Position numbers and translations under genes: made by a program
Notes under the pieces: generated by a model
Seen by the model: only the letters and a program-made list of their open reading frames with translations
Databases searched by the model: none
Told to the model about the DNA's origin: nothing
Shown: in pieces, positions 18,017 through 26,024 of the stretch
Position numbering within the stretch: position 1 is the stretch's first letter
Layout of the letters: each line of letters opens with the position of its first letter
Origin: Neptunomonas sp.
GTDB taxonomy: Bacteria > Pseudomonadota > Gammaproteobacteria > Pseudomonadales > Balneatricaceae
Assembly (NCBI RefSeq): GCF_016744175.1
Contig: NZ_JADGEV010000024.1
Location: forward strand, 1-60,985
DNA: 60,985 nt
Direction: 5' to 3'

Positions 18017-18054
18017 GTACTAATAGCTCCTCAATCAAGTCGGAACGTCAACGC

Positions 18055-18096
18055 TTGATATGGCTCAATGTTTACAAAAAGAATATACGGTTTAAT
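18055..18096 (+). promoter_or_regulatory. FNR box with class II promoter geometry (rightward)
   Basis: TTGATATGGCTCAA at 18055-18068 matches 9 of 10 fixed positions of the FNR consensus. Exactly 22 nt later comes a -10-like TTTAAT (18091-18096), so the box is centred at -41.5 relative to a start near 18103. That is the spacing of an FNR-activated class II promoter. Read the other way it would give a start only about 4 nt before apt, which is less plausible. Confidence 0.65.
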
Positions 18097-18102
18097 CACT
18101 GT

Positions 18103-18180
18103 GTTGGGTTACACATAGAGATGGCTACTTCTTTGTGCAACTATTTTTAGCGCCGTTCAATTATTTGAACGGCGTTTTTT
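18103..18180 (+). ncRNA. Candidate FNR-activated small RNA
   Basis: About 78 nt run from the predicted FNR-dependent start to an intrinsic terminator (10-bp GC-rich stem and T run). No coding frame with a ribosome site is present. The terminator is oriented rightward, yet no protein gene lies upstream of it on this strand, so something else must use it. The single-stranded U-rich stretch before the stem (CUAUUUUUAG) would suit Hfq binding. By analogy with enterobacterial FnrS and pseudomonad PhrS it could repress aerobic genes when oxygen falls; the sequence itself is not recognisably either. Confidence 0.6.
18151..18180 (+). terminator. Rho-independent terminator of the candidate sRNA
   Basis: The stem CGCCGTTCAA / TTGAACGGCG is a perfect 10-bp pair around loop TTAT, followed by TTTTTT. 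On the opposite strand the stem is followed by CTAAAAATAG, which lacks a U run, so the element faces rightward and is not the fnr terminator. Confidence 0.85.
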
Positions 18181-18198
18181 TATGTGCAGCATCTTGTT

Positions 18199-18981
18199 TT
18201 ATAAAGAGAGCTGTTGGATGTCGCTATCTTTATCGATATCTTTGCCAGGACACTCACCTGAAACTTCATATAAACCGTCTAAATCAAGAAGGTCCAGTTC
18301 TTTACCATCAACTTGAATCAGATTGTTTTTCTGAAAGCGGGTAAAGATACGGCTAACGGTTTCTACTGCTAATCCTAAATAATTACCTATTTCATTACGC
18401 GACATAGATAATCTGAATTTATGAGCAGAATAGCCTCGTGCTTGAAAACGTTGTGATAGTTTTACGAGGAAAGTGGCAACTCGCTCTTCTGCATTCTTTT
18501 TAGAGAGAAGGAGCATCATTTGTTGGTCATCTCTAATCTCTTTGCTCATAGTTCGCATCACTTGGCGGCGCAGTTCTGGTAGCTGGCCACAGAGTGTATC
18601 TAAATTCTCGAACGGAATTTCACATACCGTTGTTGTTTCCATGATTTTAGTAGAAACCGGATATTGTTGGCTATCATATCCACTTAGACCAACCAGTTCT
18701 CCTGGGAAGTAAAAGCCAGTGATTTGTTCTTCCCCTTCGTTTGTTATTGTGTAGCTTTTTACGCTCCCTGCGCGGATAGCAAAAACCGATTCAAAATTAT
18801 CACCTTGGTGAAATAAGTGATCTCCCTTTTTTAAGGGACGGCTTTTTTCAATAATATTATCAAGACTGTCCATCTCAGTGTTGTTTAAAGACACGGGAAG
18901 ACAAAGTGAGCTTATGCTGCATGTATTACAATGAGCTTGTTGCAGGCTATGTAGTTTCCCTTCTTTTTTTATATCGCTCAT
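18199..18981 (-). CDS. fnr: FNR/ANR-type oxygen-sensing transcriptional regulator
   Basis: This is a CRP/FNR-family activator that binds an oxygen-labile 4Fe-4S cluster and controls low-oxygen respiration. The 260-residue product keeps all four cluster cysteines: C18, C21 and C27 in the N-terminal [11 protein letters not shown] segment, and C120 in [10 protein letters not shown] cyclic-nucleotide-like barrel, a long dimer helix and a helix-turn-helix follow (about 194-217). The recognition helix [12 protein letters not shown] predicts the FNR site TTGATNNNNATCAA, which is found upstream of ccoN, hemN and the sRNA locus. It could equally be named anr. AGGA lies eight bases before the ATG. Confidence 0.95.
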   Translation of the reverse strand: MSDIKKEGKLHSLQQAHCNTCSISSLCLPVSLNNTEMDSLDNIIEKSRPLKKGDHLFHQGDNFESVFAIRAGSVKSYTITNEGEEQITGFYFPGELVGLSGYDSQQYPVSTKIMETTTVCEIPFENLDTLCGQLPELRRQVMRTMSKEIRDDQQMMLLLSKKNAEERVATFLVKLSQRFQARGYSAHKFRLSMSRNEIGNYLGLAVETVSRIFTRFQKNNLIQVDGKELDLLDLDGLYEVSGECPGKDIDKDSDIQQLSL

Positions 18982-18997
18982 GGCCGGTTCCTGTGTT

Positions 18998-19039
18998 TGT
19001 TACATAATGAGAGGCTACTCAGCCGCTAATTATGTAACA
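18998..19039 (-). promoter_or_regulatory. Long symmetric stem-loop in the hemN-fnr gap
   Basis: Two perfect 11-nt arms, TGTTACATAAT and ATTATGTAACA, enclose a second 4-bp stem (GGCT/AGCC) with symmetric 4-nt internal loops. As RNA on the fnr strand this is a two-tier hairpin ending 16 nt before the fnr ATG, leaving AGGA free. As DNA it is a pair of inverted half-sites about three helical turns apart. No U run follows, so it is not a normal terminator. Confidence 0.5.
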
Positions 19040-19064
19040 TTTCGAGGGAGGCGTGAAGCATCTA

Positions 19065-20456
19065 TTAGATGATACGGGAAAAACCTTGTGTCGGTTGTTG
19101 CTTGGGAATATAGCGATCGAAGGCCATGCAGATGCGTCTAATGAGCAAGCGCCCTGCCGCGGTAACAACTATTTTCTGCTCATCGAATTCGATTAAACCG
19201 TCGTTGGAAAAGTGTTGTAACTCTGCTTGTTCATCAGAAAAATATTCTTTAAATTCAATACTAAACAACTCTTCTATAGGTTTCGGGTCTAATTCAAAAT
19301 GGCAAATAAGTTGTGTGATTACAGCACGTCTTATGAGGTCATCTGTACTGAGTTGAACGCCGCGGCGAATAGCACTAGCTCGTGTTTCAACGGCCTCGGA
19401 ATAGGCGTTAATGTCATGTTCATTTTGATAATAAACATTACCAATTTGACTAATGGCTGATACGCCCATAGCAACTAAATCGCAATCTGAGTGAGTTGTG
19501 TACCCTTGGAAGTTGCGGTGAAGGTGTCCGCTTTCCTGAGCGAGTGCAAGTTCGTCGTCTGGTTTTGCAAAATGATCCATGCCTATATAGACATAACCCG
19601 CAGCAAGTAATTTGTTTATAGTCGACTCAAGAATGGCTAGTTTTATTTCAGGGCTTGGTAAATCTGCTTCATTGATATGCTTTTGCGAACGAAAGCGATC
19701 AGGCATATGCGCGTAATTAAACACGGATAAACGATCTGGACTCATATCGATAACAGTATCCAAAGTAGCGTTAAAGCTCTCGAATGTCTGGTGTGGGAGT
19801 CCGTAGATGAGATCCATATTAATCGACTTGAAACCAAGTTCACGTGCAGCATTAAGCACGGCTTCAGTTTGTTCTGTTGGTTGGATACGATTGACAGCTT
19901 TTTGTACTTGCGGGTTTACATCTTGAACACCTAGGCTGATTCGGTTAAAGCCAGCTTTTCTAAGCGTGCGCATTGTTTCTAGTGATGCTTCGCGTGGATC
20001 AATCTCAATGGAGTAATCGCCGCTATCGTCATCCAGCAGATTGAATTCTTGTTTGAGTTTATTCATCAGCTCAGTCATTTGTTCATCGCTGATGAAAGTA
20101 GGAGTGCCGCCGCCCCAGTGAAGTTGGTTAACAATTCGGCCGTCACTATACCATTTTGCTGCTTGTTCAATTTCTTTATATAAGGTGTCTAAATAAGGCT
20201 GAGCTTTTTTTCTGTTACGGCTGATAACTTTATTGCAAGCACAGAAGTAGCATACGTGGGCACAAAAAGGAATGTGAACGTAAAGCGATAATGGTGCCGT
20301 TTTATCGGTGGTTGTTTGCCCATTTAAAACCAATTGCTCTTCAGAAAGAGAGGCATCAAATTGAATGGCAGTAGGGTATGAGGTATACCGGGGACCTGAT
20401 AAATCATAACGTTTAATTAGGTCCAGATCCCATGAAATGGTTTTTTCCAGGCTCAC
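19065..20456 (-). CDS. hemN: Oxygen-independent coproporphyrinogen III oxidase
   Basis: HemN is a radical-SAM enzyme that converts coproporphyrinogen III to protoporphyrinogen IX without O2, supplying haem under low oxygen. The 463-residue protein matches the family length. It has the cluster motif C65-X3-C69-X2-C72 in HIPFCAHVCYFCACNK, the SAM glycine motif WGGGTPTF, and the HemN-specific N-terminus GPRYTSYPTA. A perfect FNR box lies upstream, overlapping the end of the preceding gene, so oxygen-regulated transcription is expected. It is followed by fnr. Confidence 0.95.
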   Translation of the reverse strand: MSLEKTISWDLDLIKRYDLSGPRYTSYPTAIQFDASLSEEQLVLNGQTTTDKTAPLSLYVHIPFCAHVCYFCACNKVISRNRKKAQPYLDTLYKEIEQAAKWYSDGRIVNQLHWGGGTPTFISDEQMTELMNKLKQEFNLLDDDSGDYSIEIDPREASLETMRTLRKAGFNRISLGVQDVNPQVQKAVNRIQPTEQTEAVLNAARELGFKSINMDLIYGLPHQTFESFNATLDTVIDMSPDRLSVFNYAHMPDRFRSQKHINEADLPSPEIKLAILESTINKLLAAGYVYIGMDHFAKPDDELALAQESGHLHRNFQGYTTHSDCDLVAMGVSAISQIGNVYYQNEHDINAYSEAVETRASAIRRGVQLSTDDLIRRAVITQLICHFELDPKPIEELFSIEFKEYFSDEQAELQHFSNDGLIEFDEQKIVVTAAGRLLIRRICMAFDRYIPKQQPTQGFSRII

Positions 20457-20485
20457 GATAATTTCCTCATAGTATTAAGCGCTGC

Positions 20486-20526
20486 AGTATAGCATTTGGT
20501 ATAGATATTAATTTGATGCGTATCAA
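20486..20526 (-). promoter_or_regulatory. FNR box and -10 element of hemN
   Basis: TTGATGCGTATCAA at 20513-20526 matches the FNR consensus at every fixed position and is palindromic to TTTGATGCGTATCAAA. On the minus strand a -10-like TATACT lies at 20491-20486, 21 nt downstream, close to class II geometry. The box overlaps the last codons of the upstream TauE/SafE-like gene. Confidence 0.85.
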
Positions 20527-21182
20527 ATGCCAATGATTCCATTAAATGGAATGGTGTAAAAGCCGAATATAATAATCATCAGGCCTGCAATATGTTGAAC
20601 GTTACGATTTGATAGTAAGGCTTGCATCTGCTTGGCAAGCATTCCGGTACTGAGCATCGCGGGAAGTGTGCCGATACCAAATGCAAACATTAAACTGGCA
20701 CTTTTCACAGGATCGTTTGCTGTAGCGGACCAGATTAGAGTGCTATATACAAGCCCGCATGGAAGCCAGCCCCAGAAAAAGCCTAATAAGAGTGCTTGTT
20801 TGATATTTTTGACGGGTAATAGTTTGCTAGCAGCAGGGCTAATAAACGTCCACAACTTGCTGCCCAATCTTTCTACATGAGTTAGTCCTTTCCACCATTG
20901 AGCGACGTATAGACCCATTGCGATAAGTAGTAGTCCGGCAATAGTTCGAAGCATAATGGCAAGAGAGCTATCTTTTACCATCACACCTATGGAGCCTACT
21001 AATGCCCCAGCCACCGCATAACTGAGCAATCTTCCAAAATTATAGCCAATAAGGTTTGGAATTCGGTTTTTCTGCTGCCCGAGTGCGATAGTTGCAGCGA
21101 TACCGCCGCACATGCCTAAGCAGTGAGCGCTGCCAAGCAAGCCAAGTAAAATGGCTGTAGAGATGGATAGGGACTCAATCAC
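20523..21182 (-). CDS. TauE/SafE (UreH-like) membrane protein, cytochrome oxidase maturation
   Basis: The 219-residue protein has six or so membrane segments and the metal-ligand motif HCLGMCGG at 20-27. This motif marks the 'sulfite exporter TauE/SafE' subgroup that regularly accompanies ccoGHIS. It is thought to take part in copper handling or cbb3 oxidase maturation, but its reaction is not firmly established. The start overlaps the 3' end of ccoS by 8 bp, so it is translated as part of the cco maturation operon. Confidence 0.85.
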   Translation of the reverse strand: MIESLSISTAILLGLLGSAHCLGMCGGIAATIALGQQKNRIPNLIGYNFGRLLSYAVAGALVGSIGVMVKDSSLAIMLRTIAGLLLIAMGLYVAQWWKGLTHVERLGSKLWTFISPAASKLLPVKNIKQALLLGFFWGWLPCGLVYSTLIWSATANDPVKSASLMFAFGIGTLPAMLSTGMLAKQMQALLSNRNVQHIAGLMIIIFGFYTIPFNGIIGI

Positions 21183-21369
21183 GTGTCGTGGTTACTTTTT
21201 CTTGCTTGGCGTCATCAGGAATTAAATCATCATCGTCATCAAATAAGATACTGTGGGCCGGTGAATCAAGATCATCATACTGACCTGTGTTAACACTCCA
21301 GAAAAAAGCCCAAATGGCAAACCCCAGCAAGATGATGGCTATAGGTATTAATACGAAAAGAATTTCCAT
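21175..21369 (-). CDS. ccoS: cbb3-type cytochrome oxidase assembly protein CcoS
   Basis: CcoS is a small single-span inner-membrane protein needed for cofactor insertion into cbb3 oxidase. The 64-residue product has one N-terminal helix (about 3-25) and the FWSVNTGQYDDLDSPAHSIL segment typical of CcoS. An acidic Asp-rich stretch (about 44-53) follows. It lies between ccoI and the TauE/SafE-like gene. Confidence 0.93.
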   Translation of the reverse strand: MEILFVLIPIAIILLGFAIWAFFWSVNTGQYDDLDSPAHSILFDDDDDLIPDDAKQEKVTTTRD

Positions 21370-21396
21370 GGAGAATTATCTCGAATATTGAAGAGG

Positions 21397-23862
21397 CTAT
21401 TTTACAGGATTACGGCGAACAAGTTTAGTCAGACGAAGCGCATTACCAACAACGATCAGTGAGCTGACAGACATACCAATGGCTGCCATGTAAGGCGCAA
21501 TAAAGCCCATAGCTGCTAAGGGTAAGGCAATTAGGTTATACAATAGCGCCCAGGTCAGGTTTTGTTGAATAATTGACTGAGTTTTTCGTGAAAGCAAAAT
21601 AGAATCCGTTAAGCGTATGATATCACTGCTGATTAGTACGGCATCGGCATTAGTTTTTGCAAGATCGGTTGCACTACCCATAGCAATAGAGGTCTGGGCA
21701 CCGGCTAATACAGGGATATCGTTAATGCCATCACCTATCATGACAACTTTGGCTCCTTGGTTTTGGAGCTGCTGGATGTAGGCAAGTTTATCTTCGGGGG
21801 AGGTATTAGCTATGACCTTATCTATACTAAGTTCTCTGGCTACCTCTTGAACAGCGCCGGAGTTGTCTCCCGTCAACATTTGAATTTCAAGCCCTAGTCG
21901 GCGCAGTATTGATAAGGTTTGATGAGTTCCTTTACGGATCTGATCATTTAAGCAAAACCATGCTAATGGCTCTTTTGTACTGCAAAGGAGTAGCCATTGC
22001 CCGTCGAGGTTAGGTGCATTGTCATGAGTTAGATGTTGCTGGCAAAGCGCAGAGGCAAATTGAGGTTTGCCTATTCGGTAAACATCAGTACCTATAGTGC
22101 CCTCTAAGCCTTGGCCGAGTTCGCTATGCATTGTTTCAGCTGTTCGAACTTGGTATTTGCGAAAAGCTTTAGCGATGGGATGCTCCGAGTGAGCCTCAAG
22201 TGCTGCAGCAATTTCTAACACAGATTGAATATCATGGCTGCCACAAGCTTGTGTGTCATTGAGCGACAGGTTTCCTTCAGTAAGTGTGCCTGTTTTATCA
22301 AAAATAATGTGTGTTGCTGTTGCAAGGCTTTCAAGAACATGACCACGAGTGATAAGTAGCCCGTGCTGTCTAAGCGTACCTGTTGCTGCGGTAAGGGCTG
22401 TCGGTGTTGCTAAAGATAGGGCGCAAGGGCAGGTAACCACAAGCACTGATAGGGTAATCCAAAAAGCATTTCCCGGATCTATTTGCCACCATGTAACGCT
22501 AACAACAGTGGCTGTAATGAGCACGGCAGCAACAAAGTAGCTGGCAACACTATCGGCAATTTTTGCAACAGCGGGTTTTTCTTCTTGGGCTCTGTCGAGA
22601 AGGCGTACGATGGCGGAAAGTTTTGTATCTGCACCTACTTCTGTAATTTTTAATCGAAGAGGACTTTCTACATTTATAGTGCCGCCAACAACAAGGTCAT
22701 CAACTGTTTTATTAATGGGGCGATATTCGCCTGTAAGAGCTGATTCATCAACTGAAGAGTAGCCTGTAATGATGATTCCATCTGCAGGAATAGTGTGGCC
22801 TGGTTTGACTAAAACAATATCATTGATAGCAAGCTCTGTGGCAGGAATAAGCACTTCTTGAGCATCTTTTATTTTTATAGCGCTGGCTGGGATTAGGTTT
22901 AATAATGCATTACCAGCACGACCTGTTCTGTGTCGGGCTTGCATCTCCAAATAGCGGCCAATTAGAAGAAAAAAAGTAAACATTGTTACTGAGTCAAAGT
23001 AGACTTCGCCGCTTTGTGTAATGGTGGCCCAAGCACTCGCTAAATATGCGCTTCCTACAGCAATAGATACGGGGACATCCATGCTGAGGTGTCTGGATTT
23101 TATGTCGCGTATAGCTGCAGTAAAAAAAGGTCGAGCAGAATACAGTAGTACAGGTGTTGCAATAATGAGGCTAGTCCAGCGTATAAAGGTTTCAAACTTA
23201 TCTTCGATCCCTTGAAGAGCACCTGCGTACAGAGCAATAGACATCATCATTACTTGCATCATGCCAAGCCCTGCAACCCCTAAACGACGAAATGCACGCT
23301 TTTTTTCTAGTGTCAGTAGCTGCTCTTCTTTATCTGGGTGGTAGGGATGTCCTTGGTAACCAATATGATAAATCGCCGCCATGATGCTACTCAGAGAGGT
23401 TTTATTATCGTTCCAGCGAATGCGAGCCCTATGGTTAGTTAGGTTTACGGAGGCTTGATCTACACCGGTTTGTTTTACTAAATGATGTTCCAATAGCCAT
23501 ACGCAAGCGGCGCAAGTAATGCCCTCAATAACCAGTGTTGCTTCTTTAGAGTTGTCTTCTAAAGTAACAACGAAGGCTTGTTGAATGGATGGATTGTCAT
23601 AGAGTTTTAATTCATCTTGAACGGTACTTGGTAACTCTGTACCTGAAAGCTCAGGGACGATAGCTGAGTCTCCCTGACGATACTTATAATAGTGCTCTAG
23701 TCCACTAGATATAATGGTTTCAGCCACTGCCTTGCAGCCAGGGCAACACATAGACTGTGCTGTCCCTTTAATATTAGCTACAAAATGAGTGCCATTGGGT
23801 ACATCCTGGCCACAATGAAAACATCTTTCAAGACGATGTTGGCTATTAAGATTACTGCTCAT
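21397..23862 (-). CDS. ccoI: Copper-translocating P1B-type ATPase CcoI/FixI
   Basis: This ATPase pumps copper toward the periplasm for cbb3 oxidase assembly. The 821-residue protein has an N-terminal cysteine-rich segment (C14-X2-C17, CCPGC at 39-43) and a heavy-metal-associated domain with CAAC at 117-120. About eight membrane helices follow, including the transport motif CPC in TCPCALSLATPTAL. The actuator TGE, phosphorylation DKTGTLT and hinge GDGINDIPVL motifs are present. These features separate it from detoxifying CopA. It sits between ccoH and ccoS. Confidence 0.95.
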   Translation of the reverse strand: MSSNLNSQHRLERCFHCGQDVPNGTHFVANIKGTAQSMCCPGCKAVAETIISSGLEHYYKYRQGDSAIVPELSGTELPSTVQDELKLYDNPSIQQAFVVTLEDNSKEATLVIEGITCAACVWLLEHHLVKQTGVDQASVNLTNHRARIRWNDNKTSLSSIMAAIYHIGYQGHPYHPDKEEQLLTLEKKRAFRRLGVAGLGMMQVMMMSIALYAGALQGIEDKFETFIRWTSLIIATPVLLYSARPFFTAAIRDIKSRHLSMDVPVSIAVGSAYLASAWATITQSGEVYFDSVTMFTFFLLIGRYLEMQARHRTGRAGNALLNLIPASAIKIKDAQEVLIPATELAINDIVLVKPGHTIPADGIIITGYSSVDESALTGEYRPINKTVDDLVVGGTINVESPLRLKITEVGADTKLSAIVRLLDRAQEEKPAVAKIADSVASYFVAAVLITATVVSVTWWQIDPGNAFWITLSVLVVTCPCALSLATPTALTAATGTLRQHGLLITRGHVLESLATATHIIFDKTGTLTEGNLSLNDTQACGSHDIQSVLEIAAALEAHSEHPIAKAFRKYQVRTAETMHSELGQGLEGTIGTDVYRIGKPQFASALCQQHLTHDNAPNLDGQWLLLCSTKEPLAWFCLNDQIRKGTHQTLSILRRLGLEIQMLTGDNSGAVQEVARELSIDKVIANTSPEDKLAYIQQLQNQGAKVVMIGDGINDIPVLAGAQTSIAMGSATDLAKTNADAVLISSDIIRLTDSILLSRKTQSIIQQNLTWALLYNLIALPLAAMGFIAPYMAAIGMSVSSLIVVGNALRLTKLVRRNPVK

Positions 23863-23872
23863 ACTGCGTGCC

Positions 23873-24406
23873 TTATAAATTTGGCTTTAGTTCAAAGCTG
23901 CGTTGCTCATAAGGTGGCAGAACCTCTTTGCGGAGATGCCAGTTTTCATCAGCAGGAAATAGGAAAAGATATCGCTTTCCCTTAAGTGGGTTGGCTAATG
24001 AACCGGAATACAGTTGCTGGGAACCAATTGCTTTAAGAGTAATTTCTTGGTCATATTTTTGGTGGGTAGGGTGGACAATATCTAATGTTAGGAATTCAGG
24101 AACAGTAGTCAGTTGCCCATTTAATTTTACCATGATATCGCCGGTCAAATCATCCAGACTGAGCTCTGCAATAATATTCTGGTCAATGGCGTTTTGATTT
24201 TTCTCGGTGTTGAGTTCATAGCCTCTGGCTATGCGGTAGTAGTCATCTTTGACAACGCCGTCCATTGTGACAATAGACAGGTAAAGAAAGCCAAAACCGT
24301 AAAATACTACAGCGAATATTGGCGTTAGAATAAAAAGAAGCCAAGGTTGTTTGTACCAAGGTTTTGCTGCTTGAATTTCATCTTCAGTCATATTTATTTC
24401 TGTCAT
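23873..24406 (-). CDS. ccoH: cbb3 oxidase assembly protein CcoH/FixH
   Basis: CcoH is a single-span membrane protein with a periplasmic domain that stabilises cbb3 assembly intermediates. The 177-residue product has one membrane helix (about 25-50), preceded by a KPWYKQPWLLFI segment usual for this family. The domain outside the membrane has the FixH pattern (GxVVKDDYYRIARGYE near 50-65). The start codon is an ATG 62 bp downstream of ccoG. The order ccoG-ccoH-ccoI-ccoS is the classical one. Confidence 0.92.
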   Translation of the reverse strand: MTEINMTEDEIQAAKPWYKQPWLLFILTPIFAVVFYGFGFLYLSIVTMDGVVKDDYYRIARGYELNTEKNQNAIDQNIIAELSLDDLTGDIMVKLNGQLTTVPEFLTLDIVHPTHQKYDQEITLKAIGSQQLYSGSLANPLKGKRYLFLFPADENWHLRKEVLPPYEQRSFELKPNL

Positions 24407-24467
24407 AAAAATAGCTGCTGTCTTTGCAGAGAGCAGCTATTGTAACTTAATTTAATGCGCGGGTCGG

Positions 24468-25886
24468 CTATCGACGTGGCGCAGGGCCAATGAATCTATT
24501 GTCTTCGGTAATCGAGATACTATCGTTGTCGAGTGCTTGAACATTGATCTGAATATCATAATTTGGACGTTTGATATTCTCTTTTTTTACATGAATTCGG
24601 ATATTGTAATCAAGTAGCTCGCCAGCCTTAATAGTGACTACTGGTTCAGAAATTAGTTTCAGTCCCTCAATACCAGTAATGGTTATTCGATAGTCATGGT
24701 CTCGTTGCTCTTTATTAGCGAGCTTAAGTTTGTAAACGTTTTCAATAAGACCGTCGGAAGTTTCGTTATATAGTTGTCCACGGTCACGCAATATATCGAG
24801 CTCAAGAGGAATACGGCTGAAAATCGTATAGCTAAAGGCAATACACATTGCTATGAGCACTAAGAAATAGCCAATTAGATTTGGTCGCAATAAATGAGTC
24901 GTGTTGCCGTCAAGTTGATGTTCCGTTGTGTAGCGAACGAGGCCTTTCTCATATCCCATACGGCCCATGATGTCATCGCATGCATCGACACATGCGCCAC
25001 ATGCTACGCATTCATATTGCAGGCCATCACGTATATCAATACCGACAGGGCAAACATTTACACAGAAGCCACAATCAATACAGTCTCCCATACCTTCTGC
25101 TTTGTAGTCTGCATTCTTTTTGCGTTTGCCGCGACTTTCTCCGCGTTTTTCATCATAAGAAATGACGAGAGTGTCTTGGTCAAACATAACACTTTGAAAA
25201 CGTGCGTAGGGGCACATATAAATGCATACTTGCTCGCGAAGCCAGCCAGCATTTGCATAGGTAGCTACCGCAATAAATCCAATCCACCACATTTCCCATG
25301 GGCCGAGTGAGAACGAGGCTAAGTCACTAACTAACTGACGGATAGGGGAGAAGTAGCCAACAAATGCTATCGCTGAAGTAATGGCTATAAATAACCATAA
25401 TGCATGTTTAAGCGTTCGTTTACGGAGTTTGGAGGCACTCCAGGGTGCTTTGTCGAGTTTGATGCGTTGATTGCGGTCGCCTTCAGCGATACGTTCGGCC
25501 CAAATAAATAACCAAGTCCAGACAAACTGTGGACATGCATAGCCGCACCACAAGCGCCCTGCAAATACGGTTACAAAGAAAAGAGTGAATGCGAGAATAA
25601 TTAAAAGCCAAGATAGCAACATGAAATCTTGAGGCCAAAATGTCATTCCAAATATATGAAATTGGCGGCTGGGTAAATCAAAGAGAATGGCTTGTCTTCC
25701 GTTCCATTCAATTAACGGAAACGCATAAAACATGAGCAGCATTATTGAACCGGAGATAACGCGAAAGTTCTTAAAGATTCCTTTGTAGAACTTCACGTGA
25801 ATATGTTCACGGTTTGCGTAGAGTTCGTAAGTCTCTTTCTTGCCACTTGCTGGAGGTGTGACGTCTTTAACAGGTATCTGATTCAT
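24468..25886 (-). CDS. ccoG: cbb3 oxidase accessory ferredoxin-like protein CcoG/FixG
   Basis: CcoG is a membrane protein with 4Fe-4S centres that acts as a Cu(II) reductase during cbb3 oxidase maturation. It has about five membrane helices and a conserved CGYACPQFVW segment. Two ferredoxin-type clusters follow (CIDCGFCVNVCP and CVACGACVDAC), then a C-terminal Ig-like periplasmic domain. I prefer the ATG at 25886 (protein begins MNQIPVKDVTPP, with GAG seven bases upstream). The family usually starts there; the frame is open from an ATG at 25937 that lacks a ribosome site. A terminator separates it from ccoP. Confidence 0.93.
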   Translation of the reverse strand: MNQIPVKDVTPPASGKKETYELYANREHIHVKFYKGIFKNFRVISGSIMLLMFYAFPLIEWNGRQAILFDLPSRQFHIFGMTFWPQDFMLLSWLLIILAFTLFFVTVFAGRLWCGYACPQFVWTWLFIWAERIAEGDRNQRIKLDKAPWSASKLRKRTLKHALWLFIAITSAIAFVGYFSPIRQLVSDLASFSLGPWEMWWIGFIAVATYANAGWLREQVCIYMCPYARFQSVMFDQDTLVISYDEKRGESRGKRKKNADYKAEGMGDCIDCGFCVNVCPVGIDIRDGLQYECVACGACVDACDDIMGRMGYEKGLVRYTTEHQLDGNTTHLLRPNLIGYFLVLIAMCIAFSYTIFSRIPLELDILRDRGQLYNETSDGLIENVYKLKLANKEQRDHDYRITITGIEGLKLISEPVVTIKAGELLDYNIRIHVKKENIKRPNYDIQINVQALDNDSISITEDNRFIGPAPRR

Positions 25887-25973
25887 GTCTGTGCTCGCAA
25901 GCTTATTGTTGGGTATTAGCCTACTGGGCCAACTCATCCATTAGAGAAGTTGAATATTATAATCTTGTCTATA

Positions 25974-26009
25974 AAAAAGGCGATATGAATTTCTTCATAT
26001 CGCCTTTTT
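25974..26009 (-). terminator. Terminator after ccoNOQP
   Basis: The stem GGCGATATGAA / TTCATATCGCC pairs perfectly around TTTC, flanked by A5 and T5 runs, just beyond the ccoP stop. The symmetric A/T flanks let it act on either strand, but the minus-strand ccoNOQP transcript is the only candidate. It uncouples ccoNOQP from ccoGHIS. Confidence 0.88.
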
Positions 26010-26024
26010 ATTGATAGTTGTCAA

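Noticed and set aside
18151-18180. Terminator of the fnr gene
   Set aside because: On the fnr strand the stem is not followed by a U run; the T6 lies on the plus-strand side, so it belongs to a rightward transcript.
24894-25310. 138-codon open frame on the plus strand
   Set aside because: It is antisense to the iron-sulfur region of ccoG; its His/Cys/Thr-rich translation reflects the complementary codons.
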